Positions 25,492 to 35,747 are shown, counted from the stretch's first letter. The stretch is DNA of 64,000 nucleotides from G963667145 sp963676515 [NCBI: Candidatus Cloacimonadota bacterium] (GCA_963676515.1 OY781061.1:1054001-1118000), one strand, 5' to 3'. Notes: generated by a model from the sequence alone, not told the origin. Program-made: numbers and translations.

Positions 25492-26439
25492 ATGGATAAG
25501 ATTTGGGTAAACGATTTGCATGAGCATCTGGGACAGTCTGATGTGGTTTCTTCTTTTTTGGTGAGTGAGAAAAACTTGCGAGAAGGTAAACGAGGAATGT
25601 ATCTGAGGATGCGATTTGTAGACAAGACGGGCGATGTGGCAGCTAATGTTTGGAACAATGCGACAGTTTTGGATAAGCTGTTTGAGAAAGGCGATGTGGT
25701 GAAGATGAAAGGCGTGGTGGGAGAGTATCGCGACCAGATACAACTTACGGTGAACAAAGTACGGAAGATGGGCGAGGAGGAGTACGATTTGCAAGATTAT
25801 CTGCGTTCCACAGGCAAAGATCTGAACTCTCTGATGGATGAATTATATGATTTTATCGAGAAGTTGGAAAACGAGCAACTGCGGCAATTACTTACTAATA
25901 TTTTTGCTGATCAAGATTTTTTGGCGAAGTTCAAAAAGTGTCCAGCTGCTAAAGGTTGGCATCACAACTATATCGGTGGGCTTTTGGAGCACACTATCAG
26001 CGTTACCAAAATCTGTGGATTTGCAGCAAATATGTATCCCGTTGACCAAGACCTTTTGGTAGCAGGGGCTATTTTGCACGACATCGGCAAGGTGTTTGAG
26101 TACGAGATTACCTCGGTTATCGATTTTACAGATGAGGGTCGTTTGGTAGGGCACTTGTGCATTGGCGATGATTTCGTTACCCAAAAAGCACGCGAGATTC
26201 CCGATTTTGACAAGATAACTTTGATGAAGATGCGACACCTAATTTTGTCGCACCACGGTGAGATGGAGAAGGGTGCGGCTCGCTTGCCCCAGACACTGGA
26301 GGCGATGGTGCTTCATTATGCGGACAACATGGATGCCCAAGCGGTGGGTGTAGCACAGTTGATGGAGTCTGTGCAACAAAAAAATGCTCGCTGGACGGAG
26401 TACAATTCGATTCATAATCGTTATTTTTATATCGGTTAA
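25492..26439 (+). CDS. YhaM-like 3'-5' exoribonuclease (OB fold + HD domain)
   Basis: The 315-residue protein combines an N-terminal OB-fold domain (about residues 10-95; MRFVDKTGDVAANVWNN, GDVVKMKGVVGEYRDQIQLTV) with a C-terminal HD domain. The HD metal motifs are HHNYIGGLLEHT and AILHDIGKVFEYE, with a later HLILSHHGEMEKGAARLPQTLEAMVLHYADNMDA. This domain order and the motifs match YhaM, a Mn-dependent exonuclease. It is the first recognisable gene of a plus-strand cluster ending with comEC. Confidence 0.88.
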   Translation: MDKIWVNDLHEHLGQSDVVSSFLVSEKNLREGKRGMYLRMRFVDKTGDVAANVWNNATVLDKLFEKGDVVKMKGVVGEYRDQIQLTVNKVRKMGEEEYDLQDYLRSTGKDLNSLMDELYDFIEKLENEQLRQLLTNIFADQDFLAKFKKCPAAKGWHHNYIGGLLEHTISVTKICGFAANMYPVDQDLLVAGAILHDIGKVFEYEITSVIDFTDEGRLVGHLCIGDDFVTQKAREIPDFDKITLMKMRHLILSHHGEMEKGAARLPQTLEAMVLHYADNMDAQAVGVAQLMESVQQKNARWTEYNSIHNRYFYIG

Positions 26440-26451
26440 TAGAGAGAGTAT

Positions 26452-27243
26452 ATGTTTCAGGTGGCGATGCTTTATTCGGGGAGCAAAGGAAATGCTTGCC
26501 TTGTGCGGACTGCTAGCACCAAAGTGGTGGTCGATATCGGCTTTAGCGGGAAGAGGTTTTTGCAAGCGATGGATGACCTTTCTCTGGACGCTGGCAAGTT
26601 GCGAGCGATCTTGGTTTCGCATGAACATTCCGACCATATAGCTGCGGTGGGTATCGTCGCCAGAAAGCTAAAGCTGCCAGTTTACCTCACCGAGAAAACT
26701 TATCAAGCTTGCAAATTAAGGTTGGGTAAATTGCCTTTGGGGGTTCGCTCGTTTGTCTCGGGGGAAAGTTTTTCCATAGGAGATTTGGCGATAGACCCCT
26801 TTGCCAGTAGTCACGATGCTGTCGATCCTTGTAATTTTGTTTTCTCCAAAAAATTGGACAAAAAGAAGCGGAAGCTGGGTTTGGCTACGGATAATGGCTA
26901 TATTTCTAACTTGCTTATTAACAAGTTGCAAGCGTGCACGACTTTGATTTTGGAGTCCAATCACGATGTAGAGACTTTGCTCACCTCGGGGAAATACCCT
27001 TGGGAGCTTGTGCAGAGGATCAAGAGCCGAGTCGGGCATCTGTCCAACGAGGAGTCAGCGGGAGTGCTCTTGAAAGTGGTGCATTCAGGGCTGAAAAATG
27101 TAGTATTGGCACACTTGTCGGCGGAGAATAACTCGCCAAAGATGGCTCGGGAGCAAGCTAGTAAAGTGTTGAAAATTTTTAAGAATAACGCCAATCTTTT
27201 CTTGGCTAAGCAAGAGAGAGCGACGGAACTTTTGGATGTATAA
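26452..27243 (+). CDS. MBL-fold metallohydrolase, WalJ/YycJ-like
   Basis: The 263-residue protein begins with the WalJ-type phrase LYSGSKGNACLVRTASTKVVVDIGFSGK. It has the metallo-beta-lactamase zinc motif SHEHSDHIAAVGIV, then SSHDAVDPCNFVF, LATDNGYISN, LESNHDVETLL and VLAHLSAENNSP. Relatives are exonuclease-like enzymes linked to the WalRK system in Firmicutes and to DNA repair in others. No WalRK is present here. It touches the next ABC gene without a gap. Confidence 0.85.
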   Translation: MFQVAMLYSGSKGNACLVRTASTKVVVDIGFSGKRFLQAMDDLSLDAGKLRAILVSHEHSDHIAAVGIVARKLKLPVYLTEKTYQACKLRLGKLPLGVRSFVSGESFSIGDLAIDPFASSHDAVDPCNFVFSKKLDKKKRKLGLATDNGYISNLLINKLQACTTLILESNHDVETLLTSGKYPWELVQRIKSRVGHLSNEESAGVLLKVVHSGLKNVVLAHLSAENNSPKMAREQASKVLKIFKNNANLFLAKQERATELLDV

Positions 27244-27903
27244 ATGGAAATTTTAAGAGCGGAAAATATTTTTAAGTCCTACGAAGATGGTAGCACTAGG
27301 CTGCAGGTGCTAAAGGGGCTGAATCTGGTGGTGGAAAAAGGGCAAACCAACATCGTAACTGGTGAGTCTGGCTGTGGGAAATCGACCCTTTTGCATATCC
27401 TAGGTAGTTTGGATAGCGCAGATAGCGGGAGTGTGCTTTACAATAAACAGAATGTGCAGGATATAAATAAACTTCGTAACGAGTTTTTGGGGTTTGTGTT
27501 CCAGTCTCATTATCTTTTGCAGGAATTTACTGTCTGGGAAAATGTGGCAATGCCGATGTTTATCAAAACCAAAGATATGACAAAAAGCAAAAAAGAGGCT
27601 ATGGAGATATTGAAAGTTTTGGGCTTGCTGGATAAAGCAGATGCTGTGCCAAATAAGCTCTCGGGTGGACAAGCTCAGAGGGTGGCTGTGGGCAGAGCTA
27701 TTGTCAATAGACCTCAGCTTATTTTGGCAGATGAGCCCTCGGGCAGTCTGGACCACAAGAATAAAGACAATCTCATCAGAATTTTTTTGGAGCTCAATAG
27801 ACGGTTTGAGCAAGCTTTTGTGATAGTGACGCACAATCTGGAGCTAACGAGCAAAATGGATAAACATTATATTTTGGACAACGGAGTGCTGAATTTGCAA
27901 TAA
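27244..27903 (+). CDS. LolD-like ABC transporter ATP-binding protein
   Basis: The 219-residue ATPase has Walker A TGESGCGKSTLLHILG near residue 40, the signature PNKLSGGQAQRVAVGRA, Walker B LILADEPSGSLD and the H-loop VTHN. It is of the MacB/LolD class, which drives FtsX-type permeases. The only LolC/E-type permease without its own ATPase in the window is at 35744-36907, so this is its likely partner. The stop overlaps the start of the tamB-like gene by one base. Confidence 0.82.
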   Translation: MEILRAENIFKSYEDGSTRLQVLKGLNLVVEKGQTNIVTGESGCGKSTLLHILGSLDSADSGSVLYNKQNVQDINKLRNEFLGFVFQSHYLLQEFTVWENVAMPMFIKTKDMTKSKKEAMEILKVLGLLDKADAVPNKLSGGQAQRVAVGRAIVNRPQLILADEPSGSLDHKNKDNLIRIFLELNRRFEQAFVIVTHNLELTSKMDKHYILDNGVLNLQ

Positions 27904-30900
27904 TGAAAGCGAAAAAGTGGCTTTTGATAATTGTGGCAATCTTGCTCCTGATCAATGGTGCTTACTACTTTATTTTCAACATTATCGGTTTCAATAATTT
28001 TGTAAAAGATAGGATAGAAGTATCTTTGGCTTCTCGTACCAAATCGCAAGTCAAGATCGAAAAGTTAGATTTTAATGACAACAGATTAACTATTTTCGGT
28101 CTGAGTAGTTACAGAGATGACTATTCGCTGGATGTAGAGAGCATTACGGTAGATTACAATTTGCTGTTTTTGCCTTTTTTCAAATTTTTGCCAAGAAAAG
28201 CAATCAGCAAAGTTTTGGTTTATAAGCCAAAATTAACCGTGAAGTCAAGAATCAAAGCTGGTGGTAGTAAGCTGAGTGGCAGAGATTTGGGTGTTTTGTT
28301 GAGCTTCTTGCCAGATTTTTCGGTGATAGAAGGTTTTTTGGATCTGGATATCACTTCAAAGGGGAAGTTTGTTTTTCAAGATAAAATCGACCTCTTCTCG
28401 TGTAGCTACTCTCTGGGAGCGGACGAGCGGATCAGCAGCTCTTTTTATGTTTCTTCCGGTTCTCGGAAGCTGGAGAGTAATCTCGTTTTTGGTAATGGGG
28501 TGTTGGACACCTTTAGATTACAGGCGGATAGTTTTGCTTTGCCGGGACTGGCTCTGGATGCTATGGATAGTTTGCAGTTCTTTCTAGATGGTTATGTTTA
28601 TGGATCACACCAAACTCTTGCAGCCGATTTAAAGGCGAAAAATATTTTCCTCAAAAGCGGAAATTTAGGGGCGAGGTTGCCAAATTTGAGTGTGACTGGA
28701 GATGAAAAACTTTTGCAGATATTGGTGGCAAAGGGCGAAGTTTTGGGAACACCTTTGGAAATCCAAAGCACGCTGGTCGATGCACTGCACTCTGATATGG
28801 AGTTTTATGGGAAGCTCTCGCTGGGGGCTGGTTTTGTGATAGATGATATTTATGCAAAGAGGAAGCGAGAAAATAACGAGAGCAAATGGGCGATAGAGCG
28901 GGCTTTTTGGTTGAAGAACAAGTTTCAAGGCGAGTTTGTCACCGACTACAAAAGTTTTGATTTCTCGCTTTATGATAGCTCTTTTGTGGTAAAAAATAAA
29001 GATTTTTTATTGCAAAGCTCTTTGCAAATCTTGGCTTCTTGGAAAGGCGTTTCTGGATTTAGAGCAGATTTCGATGGCGATAGCCTGCTTGTGATGAGTG
29101 AAAATTTCATTGTCCAAGATGCACAATTGCAGGGGCATCTGGCGGGGAGCGACTTTACGGCATCTTTGAGTCGGAAAGATAGCTTAGCACAGTTCGATTT
29201 TCGGGGCAACCTTTTTACGGATAGTTGTGCTGTCGATTTTCAGTCGCAGGAGTTCGATCCTAATCTGCTTTTGAGACAAAAAAATCGCTATTTGCCGATG
29301 TGCAGAGTGTCTTCTTCTGGTTTCATCTTGGGCAAAGTTTTGCACTCCAAGATAGATATTTTTTTGCAAGACTCTTATTACGGGTTGGTCAGCGGCTCTT
29401 TTGGTAGTCAGGTCGTTTACGATTTTGAGCAAGGGAATCTGGATATGAGTCTCAGGAGTTACAAGTCTACTTTTAATTACAATCTTTTCGATTTGGATTT
29501 GCACGCCGAAGGCAGTTTCGATAGTCTAACTGTAGATAATCTGGTGATTAACGAAAAACTGCGAGGGAAGTTTCTCTTTACCAAAGATGAAGAATATAAG
29601 TGTAGTGGCTTTTTGTTGGCGGATGCGTTGCCTTTGCAGGTGTGGCAGAAGTATTTCACGAAGAAAGTTTTTTCTCAGCCTCTGGATGGTACTTTGAGTA
29701 CGAGTCTGGAGTTGGAGAGCGACGGTAAGCTGCGGTTCAATCTGCAAGGCAGAGATTTGAGCTACGGTAATTGGCAAGGGGTGGACGCAGATTTGCACCT
29801 TAGCGGAGATCTGGACTCATTACTGGTCGACAATCTGGAGATAAGAGCTGGTAATGATACGATAGGCACAGGAAGCGGAAGCCTCTTTTTGGATACCACT
29901 TTGCGGATGAAAGGCACATTGGACATCAAAAATCTGAATCTGGCGAAGATACAGGCGAAAGAACATCAAGAGTGGACGGGAGATTTGCGAGGTCATTTTT
30001 TGTTAGATTACCAAAAAGATTCGCCTCTTTTCTCTGGGGATTTGGAGTGCGAGTCTGTCGGTTACAAAAGTTTTCGCTTCTCTTCGGGAAGTTTGCAGTT
30101 TCGGCAGGAGAAAGAAAAGTTTGTTGTGGAGAGGTGTGAATTAGGTGCAAATAAATCGGATGAGCAGATGAGGATAAAAGGGGCACTAAGTTACAATTTT
30201 TTGAGCGGTTATGTTTATCCATCCGATGCAAAGTTGCAAGTTTATTATCAAGGCGATTTTTTGCGTGGATTGGCTGGGTTTGTGCCTTACATCAAAAATC
30301 CTAGTTCAAAGTCCCGTTTAGCTCTAAATCTTTGGATGTCCGACAAAGGGTTAAGGGTGAAAGAGGGAGCTTTTGTCCTCAAAGAGGGTAAGCTGAAGCT
30401 CAAAAATCAGCCCGCAGAGATAAAAGATGTAGATATAGATTTGAAAATCTCGCACGACAGTTTGCACTTGGACAAGTTCCAGATTAGTACGGCAGACGGC
30501 AAATTGCATCTTAGAAACGAATTTACTCAGTCGCAAGGTGATTTGGTCTTGGGAAATTTGAACTTGGGCAAGATATATTTCTGGAGCAGTAGTGGAAAAA
30601 TTAGTTTCAATTTCCCTGACTATATGGACGATAACGCTGTAGCCAAGGTGGAGGTTATGGGAATGGGGGGAAGTGGACAGGCTTTCGTACAAGGTCCAGC
30701 TGAGGAGATGTTGATAAGTTGTCAGCTATCGATTTCGGACGCTCAGGCGATGTTTCCCAAGAAGTCGAAAAACCTTTTGAAGCTGATAACGGAAACTTAC
30801 TCTTTGACTCAAGGTCGTATACATCGTAAATTGCCTCTTTTTGTAGATTTGATGCTAAGTTTTCAAGACAATGTTTATTACAAAACTTATCCTGTAAATC

Positions 30901-31742
30901 TTTTGGTAGATAAGGGTAGTTTCTTGCGACTTTATTATGAAAAAGACGAACGCTGGGAGCTGCGAAATGGTGAGCTGAGCTCGGCTAGTGGCGATATGGA
31001 TCTTTTTTCTAGTGTCTTTACAGCGGATAATGTGAACTTGAGACTCTCTAAGACGAACTCTTTGCTAGATATATATGCGAAGTTTGAAGCGACTGCGGTG
31101 GATGGCAACACGGTGACTCTTACGGTAAAGACTATAGATAGAGACCGGTTTTCCGCTAAAGATAATTTGGATATGGAGCTCGTGAGTACGGACAGAGATT
31201 TGACCTCGAGATTAGAGATTATTTCCTCTTTGAAATACGATATATCGCAAGAAAATAACGACCCTAATTCTAATGTTCAGTCTTTGATGAACGCCCAAGT
31301 GATCGACCTCGTGGGCGGTGGTGTGCAATCTCAGATTTTGGATCCTCTTCTCTCGCCTGTAGAAAATAGGTTGCAGAGAGCTTTGCGGCTGGATATGTTT
31401 CGCATAAAGATGAATGTGGTGCAAAATCTTTTGGAAGATTACGATAATCAGCAAACTATTAGTGATGAGCAAGGGAGTATGGGTAGCAGTGAGATTTTGC
31501 TAAACAACATGCAGATATTGCTAGGGAAGAGTTTGACTAGTCGACTATTTTTTGTTTCGGAATTTAATATAGAAGAGACTGACGATCCGCTTTTGGATGA
31601 TAGAGAACTTTTGCTAAATCAAAAAGTGGGTTTTAGGTATATCTTGCCTTACAATTTCCGCTTTCAGTACGACTACAATTTTAGCGAAGATTCGGATAAT
31701 AATTTATACGAGCTCAATCTAAAGAAGTCTATCGATTTTTAA
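27903..31742 (+). CDS. TamB/AsmA-like envelope translocation protein
   Basis: The 1279-residue protein has one N-terminal membrane anchor (residues about 5-27) followed by more than a thousand residues of predicted beta strands. It ends with a TamB-type domain: IYAKFEATAVDGNTVTLTVKTIDRD, then a region close to the C-terminus reading LLNNMQILLGKSLTSRLFFVSEFN and FRYILPYNFRFQYDYNF, which resembles a beta-barrel-partner segment. TamB-like proteins span the periplasm and carry phospholipid or assist outer-membrane protein assembly. It lies between a LolD-like ATPase and comEC, all within a few bases of each other. Confidence 0.78.
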   Translation: MKAKKWLLIIVAILLLINGAYYFIFNIIGFNNFVKDRIEVSLASRTKSQVKIEKLDFNDNRLTIFGLSSYRDDYSLDVESITVDYNLLFLPFFKFLPRKAISKVLVYKPKLTVKSRIKAGGSKLSGRDLGVLLSFLPDFSVIEGFLDLDITSKGKFVFQDKIDLFSCSYSLGADERISSSFYVSSGSRKLESNLVFGNGVLDTFRLQADSFALPGLALDAMDSLQFFLDGYVYGSHQTLAADLKAKNIFLKSGNLGARLPNLSVTGDEKLLQILVAKGEVLGTPLEIQSTLVDALHSDMEFYGKLSLGAGFVIDDIYAKRKRENNESKWAIERAFWLKNKFQGEFVTDYKSFDFSLYDSSFVVKNKDFLLQSSLQILASWKGVSGFRADFDGDSLLVMSENFIVQDAQLQGHLAGSDFTASLSRKDSLAQFDFRGNLFTDSCAVDFQSQEFDPNLLLRQKNRYLPMCRVSSSGFILGKVLHSKIDIFLQDSYYGLVSGSFGSQVVYDFEQGNLDMSLRSYKSTFNYNLFDLDLHAEGSFDSLTVDNLVINEKLRGKFLFTKDEEYKCSGFLLADALPLQVWQKYFTKKVFSQPLDGTLSTSLELESDGKLRFNLQGRDLSYGNWQGVDADLHLSGDLDSLLVDNLEIRAGNDTIGTGSGSLFLDTTLRMKGTLDIKNLNLAKIQAKEHQEWTGDLRGHFLLDYQKDSPLFSGDLECESVGYKSFRFSSGSLQFRQEKEKFVVERCELGANKSDEQMRIKGALSYNFLSGYVYPSDAKLQVYYQGDFLRGLAGFVPYIKNPSSKSRLALNLWMSDKGLRVKEGAFVLKEGKLKLKNQPAEIKDVDIDLKISHDSLHLDKFQISTADGKLHLRNEFTQSQGDLVLGNLNLGKIYFWSSSGKISFNFPDYMDDNAVAKVEVMGMGGSGQAFVQGPAEEMLISCQLSISDAQAMFPKKSKNLLKLITETYSLTQGRIHRKLPLFVDLMLSFQDNVYYKTYPVNLLVDKGSFLRLYYEKDERWELRNGELSSASGDMDLFSSVFTADNVNLRLSKTNSLLDIYAKFEATAVDGNTVTLTVKTIDRDRFSAKDNLDMELVSTDRDLTSRLEIISSLKYDISQENNDPNSNVQSLMNAQVIDLVGGGVQSQILDPLLSPVENRLQRALRLDMFRIKMNVVQNLLEDYDNQQTISDEQGSMGSSEILLNNMQILLGKSLTSRLFFVSEFNIEETDDPLLDDRELLLNQKVGFRYILPYNFRFQYDYNFSEDSDNNLYELNLKKSIDF

Positions 31743-31743
31743 A

Positions 31744-34074
31744 ATGAAAGCCCCATTATTTTTGCCATTTATCTGCTTGCTGGCAGGGATATTTTTTGGG
31801 CAAAATTTTGCTTGGGGTGCTGTCTATTTTGGCTTGGTTTTGTTGTTTGTCGCTTTGGGTTACTTTTCGGCTAAGCCTCTTTTCGTATTTTTGGCTTTTT
31901 TTGCCTTGGGCGGTTTGCTCATCCAAGACGAAAGTCCTTCCGATGCAATCAAAAATTACCTCAAAGTACCTGTAGTGCAGTCAGTCTCGGGGCAAATAAT
32001 CTCTCAGGTGGAGTACAATCGGGAGAACGATTTTTACAGCTTTACTTTGGATTTGGATAGTGTCGCTGGAGTTCCTTTTACAGGGAAAGTAAGATTTACC
32101 ATGGTGCAACCAGATTTGGAGTATGGGCAGGTGATAGAGGGAGTGGCTGAACTGCGGCGACCAGAAGGCGTTAGTAATCCTAGCGGTTTCGACTACGCTG
32201 AGTATTTGGCACAGAAGAAGATTTACACTCTAGGGCGAGGAGAAAATTTGTTTGTGGTGAAGGCACAAAAAGGGAATCTTTGCCAAAGAGGCATCTACAA
32301 ATTGCGGGAATTTTTATTAGAGTGGATTGAGCAAAGATGCGGTAAAAATTCTCCCTTTCTGCAAACTATTTTACTTGGTAAAAAAATGGAAGACCAAAGT
32401 TTGCGGGAAAGTTTCGTCAAAGCGGGAGTGGCACACATATTGGCTATTAGCGGCTTGCACATTGGGTTTATCGCCTTAGTGTCGATGTTGTTGCTGCGGA
32501 TGGTTTGCAGTCGGATGTGGCTAGTTTATTTAGCAACAGCTTTGTTTTTGCTCCTGTACGCTGCGATTTGCGATTTTGCTCCGTCTGTCACTCGGGCATC
32601 TTTGATGATATCTTTGGTGCTGTGGGCACGACATTTGGAGCGACTTCTGGTGTTGGACAATATCGTGGCTGCTGCGGGGCTGATTATTCTGCTCATTCAG
32701 CCAGAAAATGCTTTGTCCATCAGCTTTCAACTTTCTTTTTTGGCAGTCTTAGTTCTGGCGAATTTGGTGCCTCGTTTTCACTTGCGACTGGGAGGTTTGG
32801 AGCGAAAAAGGGGGTGGACTTTGCTTAGTCATCTTCTGTCTTTTGTTGTAGCCTCTTTTGTTTGTTCGCTTGTCTTATGCGTGACGATGTTGCCGATCAC
32901 GCTTTTTTATTTCAATCAAGTCAACTTCAACTCAGTGTTTGCCAATCTCATTTGCGTGCCTTTGGTGGGATTTATTATTCCCCTTAGTTTGGTTTGCCTG
33001 ATGATGCCTGCATTTTTGGCGGAGTATTACAGTTTGGCTCTGAATTTCCTGATAGATTTGCTCATAGGTTTGGTAGATTTTTTTGCTGAATTTCCCTTTT
33101 GCTTTGGTAATATCAGTAGCGATTATTTTTTTAGTTCGCTTTTTTCTTTGCTGCTTGCTTTTGCAGGTGGATATTTTTTGTGGAAGAAAAAAAGATGGAA
33201 GTTAGCTCTGTCTTTGTTCTTGGTAGCAGCTTTGCCGTGGAGTTTTTCCTTGGTCTCGGGGAAAAGAGATTTGCAAATCACCTTTTTCGATTGTGGATTG
33301 GGCGATATGACACTCATCACTACACCTGAGGGCAAGCATATTTTTGTAGATGTAGGTCCTCCCGATTTTGTGCGGAGTTTTAGCAAAACGGCTTTGCCTT
33401 ACCTCGCGGATAGAGGCATCAAGAAGATAGATTATCTGGTGATTACTCACGCTCACAACGACCACTTCGGCGGTGTGTGGCACGCTTTTGCTCAGCTGGA
33501 TATAGAAAAGGTGGTGATAACTAGGAATTTCTGCAAAAGCAGGATTTGGGGAGTTTTTGAGAAAGCTGTGCAAAAAGAGGGAAGCCAGTTGCTAATTTTG
33601 CAAGATACAGCGATGCTCTATGTAGAGAAAGATTTGACGATAAATGCTGTCCATCCAGCCAAAGATTTTTGGGACGAAGATATCAACAATATGTCGATAG
33701 TTTTGCGTGTCGATTATCGGGAATTTTCGGCTTTGCTTACGGGAGATTTGGAAAAAGAGGGCGAGGAGTTTCTTTTGCCTCGCTTCGATTTGGATTGCGA
33801 CTTGCTCAAAGTGGGACATCACGGGAGTAAATCTTCTAGCACCAGAGCGTTTATACAGGAGGTCAGCCCCGAGTACGCTTTTATTTTTACTTCTGTAAAA
33901 AACAGATTTCATTTCCCGCACAGCAAAACTTTGCGAAGCTACGATTTTTTGCAAGACAACCTTTTTATCACGGGCAGTAGTGGAGCTATCGAGATAATGA
34001 CGGATGGTTACTCGGCTCATTTCAAAACCTACAAAAGCGGAAGAGATTTTACGGACTACAGCTTGGAAGATTAG
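31744..34074 (+). CDS. comEC: ComEC/Rec2 DNA uptake channel
   Basis: The 776-residue protein has the three-part ComEC organisation. It has a membrane N-terminus with an OB-like domain (residues about 1-200). A competence domain follows with GVAHILAISGLHIGFIALVSMLLL, APSVTRASLMISLVLWARHLER and LSISFQLSFLAVLVL. The C-terminal metallo-beta-lactamase domain carries THAHNDHFGG, LLTGDLE and LLKVGHHGSKSSSTRAFIQEVSPEYAF. It is expected to pass single-stranded DNA across the inner membrane. It starts one base after the tamB-like stop, and its 3' end overlaps the convergent pdxA fusion by four bases. Confidence 0.93.
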   Translation: MKAPLFLPFICLLAGIFFGQNFAWGAVYFGLVLLFVALGYFSAKPLFVFLAFFALGGLLIQDESPSDAIKNYLKVPVVQSVSGQIISQVEYNRENDFYSFTLDLDSVAGVPFTGKVRFTMVQPDLEYGQVIEGVAELRRPEGVSNPSGFDYAEYLAQKKIYTLGRGENLFVVKAQKGNLCQRGIYKLREFLLEWIEQRCGKNSPFLQTILLGKKMEDQSLRESFVKAGVAHILAISGLHIGFIALVSMLLLRMVCSRMWLVYLATALFLLLYAAICDFAPSVTRASLMISLVLWARHLERLLVLDNIVAAAGLIILLIQPENALSISFQLSFLAVLVLANLVPRFHLRLGGLERKRGWTLLSHLLSFVVASFVCSLVLCVTMLPITLFYFNQVNFNSVFANLICVPLVGFIIPLSLVCLMMPAFLAEYYSLALNFLIDLLIGLVDFFAEFPFCFGNISSDYFFSSLFSLLLAFAGGYFLWKKKRWKLALSLFLVAALPWSFSLVSGKRDLQITFFDCGLGDMTLITTPEGKHIFVDVGPPDFVRSFSKTALPYLADRGIKKIDYLVITHAHNDHFGGVWHAFAQLDIEKVVITRNFCKSRIWGVFEKAVQKEGSQLLILQDTAMLYVEKDLTINAVHPAKDFWDEDINNMSIVLRVDYREFSALLTGDLEKEGEEFLLPRFDLDCDLLKVGHHGSKSSSTRAFIQEVSPEYAFIFTSVKNRFHFPHSKTLRSYDFLQDNLFITGSSGAIEIMTDGYSAHFKTYKSGRDFTDYSLED

Positions 34075-35747
34075 CTCTTCTCCAGCACAAAAAATAACCT
34101 TTCTGCCGATTCTGTTTGCTGGGGGTCACTGATAAGTTTGCCTTGTGAATACACTCCTTGCAATTGCCACGGCGAGGCTTCTATTAACTTAATGAGCGTT
34201 TTGCTGGAATAAATTTTTTGTCTATGTCTTTCTACAAAAGAGTCGTAGAGGTAGCCGTTTTTTTGGAAAAAGTGGAAATTGCTGACTTGTGTGTTCTCTT
34301 CCAAAAAGCACTCCTGCATCACGAATTGCTTGTCCTCTTTTTGGTAATCCAACAAGCCGTCGAAGTTGTCTTGGCAATTTTTAAGAGTGGAAACATCGAA
34401 GATGAAAAGCCCTCCAGCTGTGGTGCGGTGGTGTGCTGCTAGGAGCAATTGGCTAATTTGCTCTTCGCTCGAGAGGTAGTTCAGGCTATCGAACATCAGT
34501 AAGGTCATGTCGAAGTCCGTTTCGCCAGTGCTCGCTAACATATCGCCGAGGTGCAGCTGCGGATGGTGTGGCTTTGCTTGGGCAATCTTGAGCATTTGTG
34601 TTGAGATGTCTTCGCCGACTACATCGTAGCCTTGTTTTACCAAGAGGCAGGAGATATTGGCGGTGCCACAAGCGAGCTCTAATATCCTCTGGGGCTTTTC
34701 TTTTTTTACTTTCTGATAACTTTTGAGGACGAAATCTGCCCAATCTTGATAGCGGACATGTCGCATATAGTGGTCGTAAATCGGGGCTAGATGGGAGTAA
34801 GCGGAGATTTCCTCTTTGCCCAAGTGCAAAAGTTTTTCGGCAAAATCCAAAGCAGCGATGAGACTGCCAGAGTCGGCGATACCTTGCCCAGCGATGTCGC
34901 AAGCTGTGCCGTGATCGACAGAGGTGCGGACAAAAGGCAGACCCAGAGTGGTGTTCACGCCTTTGCCCTTGGAGAGCATCTTGAATGGCACCAAGCCTTG
35001 GTCGTGATAAGCGGAGATGATCATCTGGTAGTCGGTGGCTTTGTAGGCGAAAAAAGTGTCGGCTGGAAAAGGTCCATCGACTTCGATTTGCTCGCTTTCC
35101 TTTAGCTCTTTCAGCCAACCTTCTATTTTTTGGTCGATGTCGCCGAAAGCTCCATTTTCGCCAGCGTGAGGGTTCACCGCGAGCATTGCCAGTTTGGGGT
35201 TAGTCAGCATCTTTTTGCTATTGTGATAAATAATTCTTATCTTTTCTTTGAAAAACTTTTCCGTCAAAGTAGGTTCGATCTCTTGCAGAGCCATATGTGT
35301 GGTGAGCAGTGCCAGATGGAAGTAAGGACCGAAAAAGCTCATCACGAAAGGGTGCTTGTCTTGGGCGAAAAACTCCGTGTGTCCGATAAACTCGGGGTCG
35401 CTCTGCCTGATGGCGTCTTTGTGAATAGCACAAGTGACCACGGCGTCTATCTGCTCTTGGTCGGTTAGCACTTGCTGTAGTAGCTTCAGACTGTATGCCC
35501 CCGATGATTTGTCGGGATGCCCCAGTTTGCACTCTGCTCTGCCGAAATCCAGCAGATACAGCTTGCCGGCGGTGTCTGCTTGTGCCAGACAGGTTATCCT
35601 CTGTGCGTTTAGCTCTTGCGTATGCCCATAGACGATGTAGGCTGCTTGCTGGTGTAGTTGGCGAAAGCGAAAAGCTTTTTCGATAATCTCCTGACCGATA
35701 CCAGCAGGATCTCCTTGGGTAATGATGATTTTCTTGATTTTTTTCAT
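34071..35747 (-). CDS. pdxA: 4-hydroxythreonine-4-phosphate dehydrogenase fused to a SAM-dependent methyltransferase
   Basis: From ATG 35747 the product has 558 residues, against about 330 for PdxA alone. Residues 1 to about 315 are PdxA, an enzyme of pyridoxal phosphate synthesis: TQGDPAGIGQEII, FIGHTEFFAQ, NPHAGENGAFGDID, AYHDQGLVPFKMLSKGKGVN and TSVDHGTACDIAGQGIADSGS. From about residue 330 a class I methyltransferase follows, with motif I RILELACGTANISC near 352, then GEDISTQMLKIAQA and MTLLMFDSLNYL. No stop or frameshift separates the parts. An in-frame ATG exists further upstream (35807), but homology and the 4-base ATGA overlap with the preceding permease favour 35747. Confidence 0.88.
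   Translation of the reverse strand: MKKIKKIIITQGDPAGIGQEIIEKAFRFRQLHQQAAYIVYGHTQELNAQRITCLAQADTAGKLYLLDFGRAECKLGHPDKSSGAYSLKLLQQVLTDQEQIDAVVTCAIHKDAIRQSDPEFIGHTEFFAQDKHPFVMSFFGPYFHLALLTTHMALQEIEPTLTEKFFKEKIRIIYHNSKKMLTNPKLAMLAVNPHAGENGAFGDIDQKIEGWLKELKESEQIEVDGPFPADTFFAYKATDYQMIISAYHDQGLVPFKMLSKGKGVNTTLGLPFVRTSVDHGTACDIAGQGIADSGSLIAALDFAEKLLHLGKEEISAYSHLAPIYDHYMRHVRYQDWADFVLKSYQKVKKEKPQRILELACGTANISCLLVKQGYDVVGEDISTQMLKIAQAKPHHPQLHLGDMLASTGETDFDMTLLMFDSLNYLSSEEQISQLLLAAHHRTTAGGLFIFDVSTLKNCQDNFDGLLDYQKEDKQFVMQECFLEENTQVSNFHFFQKNGYLYDSFVERHRQKIYSSKTLIKLIEASPWQLQGVYSQGKLISDPQQTESAERLFFVLEKS

Noticed and set aside
34486-35118. 210-codon frame overlapping the pdxA fusion in another phase
   Set aside because: It is an Arg-rich shadow frame inside a gene with clear motifs in the chosen frame.
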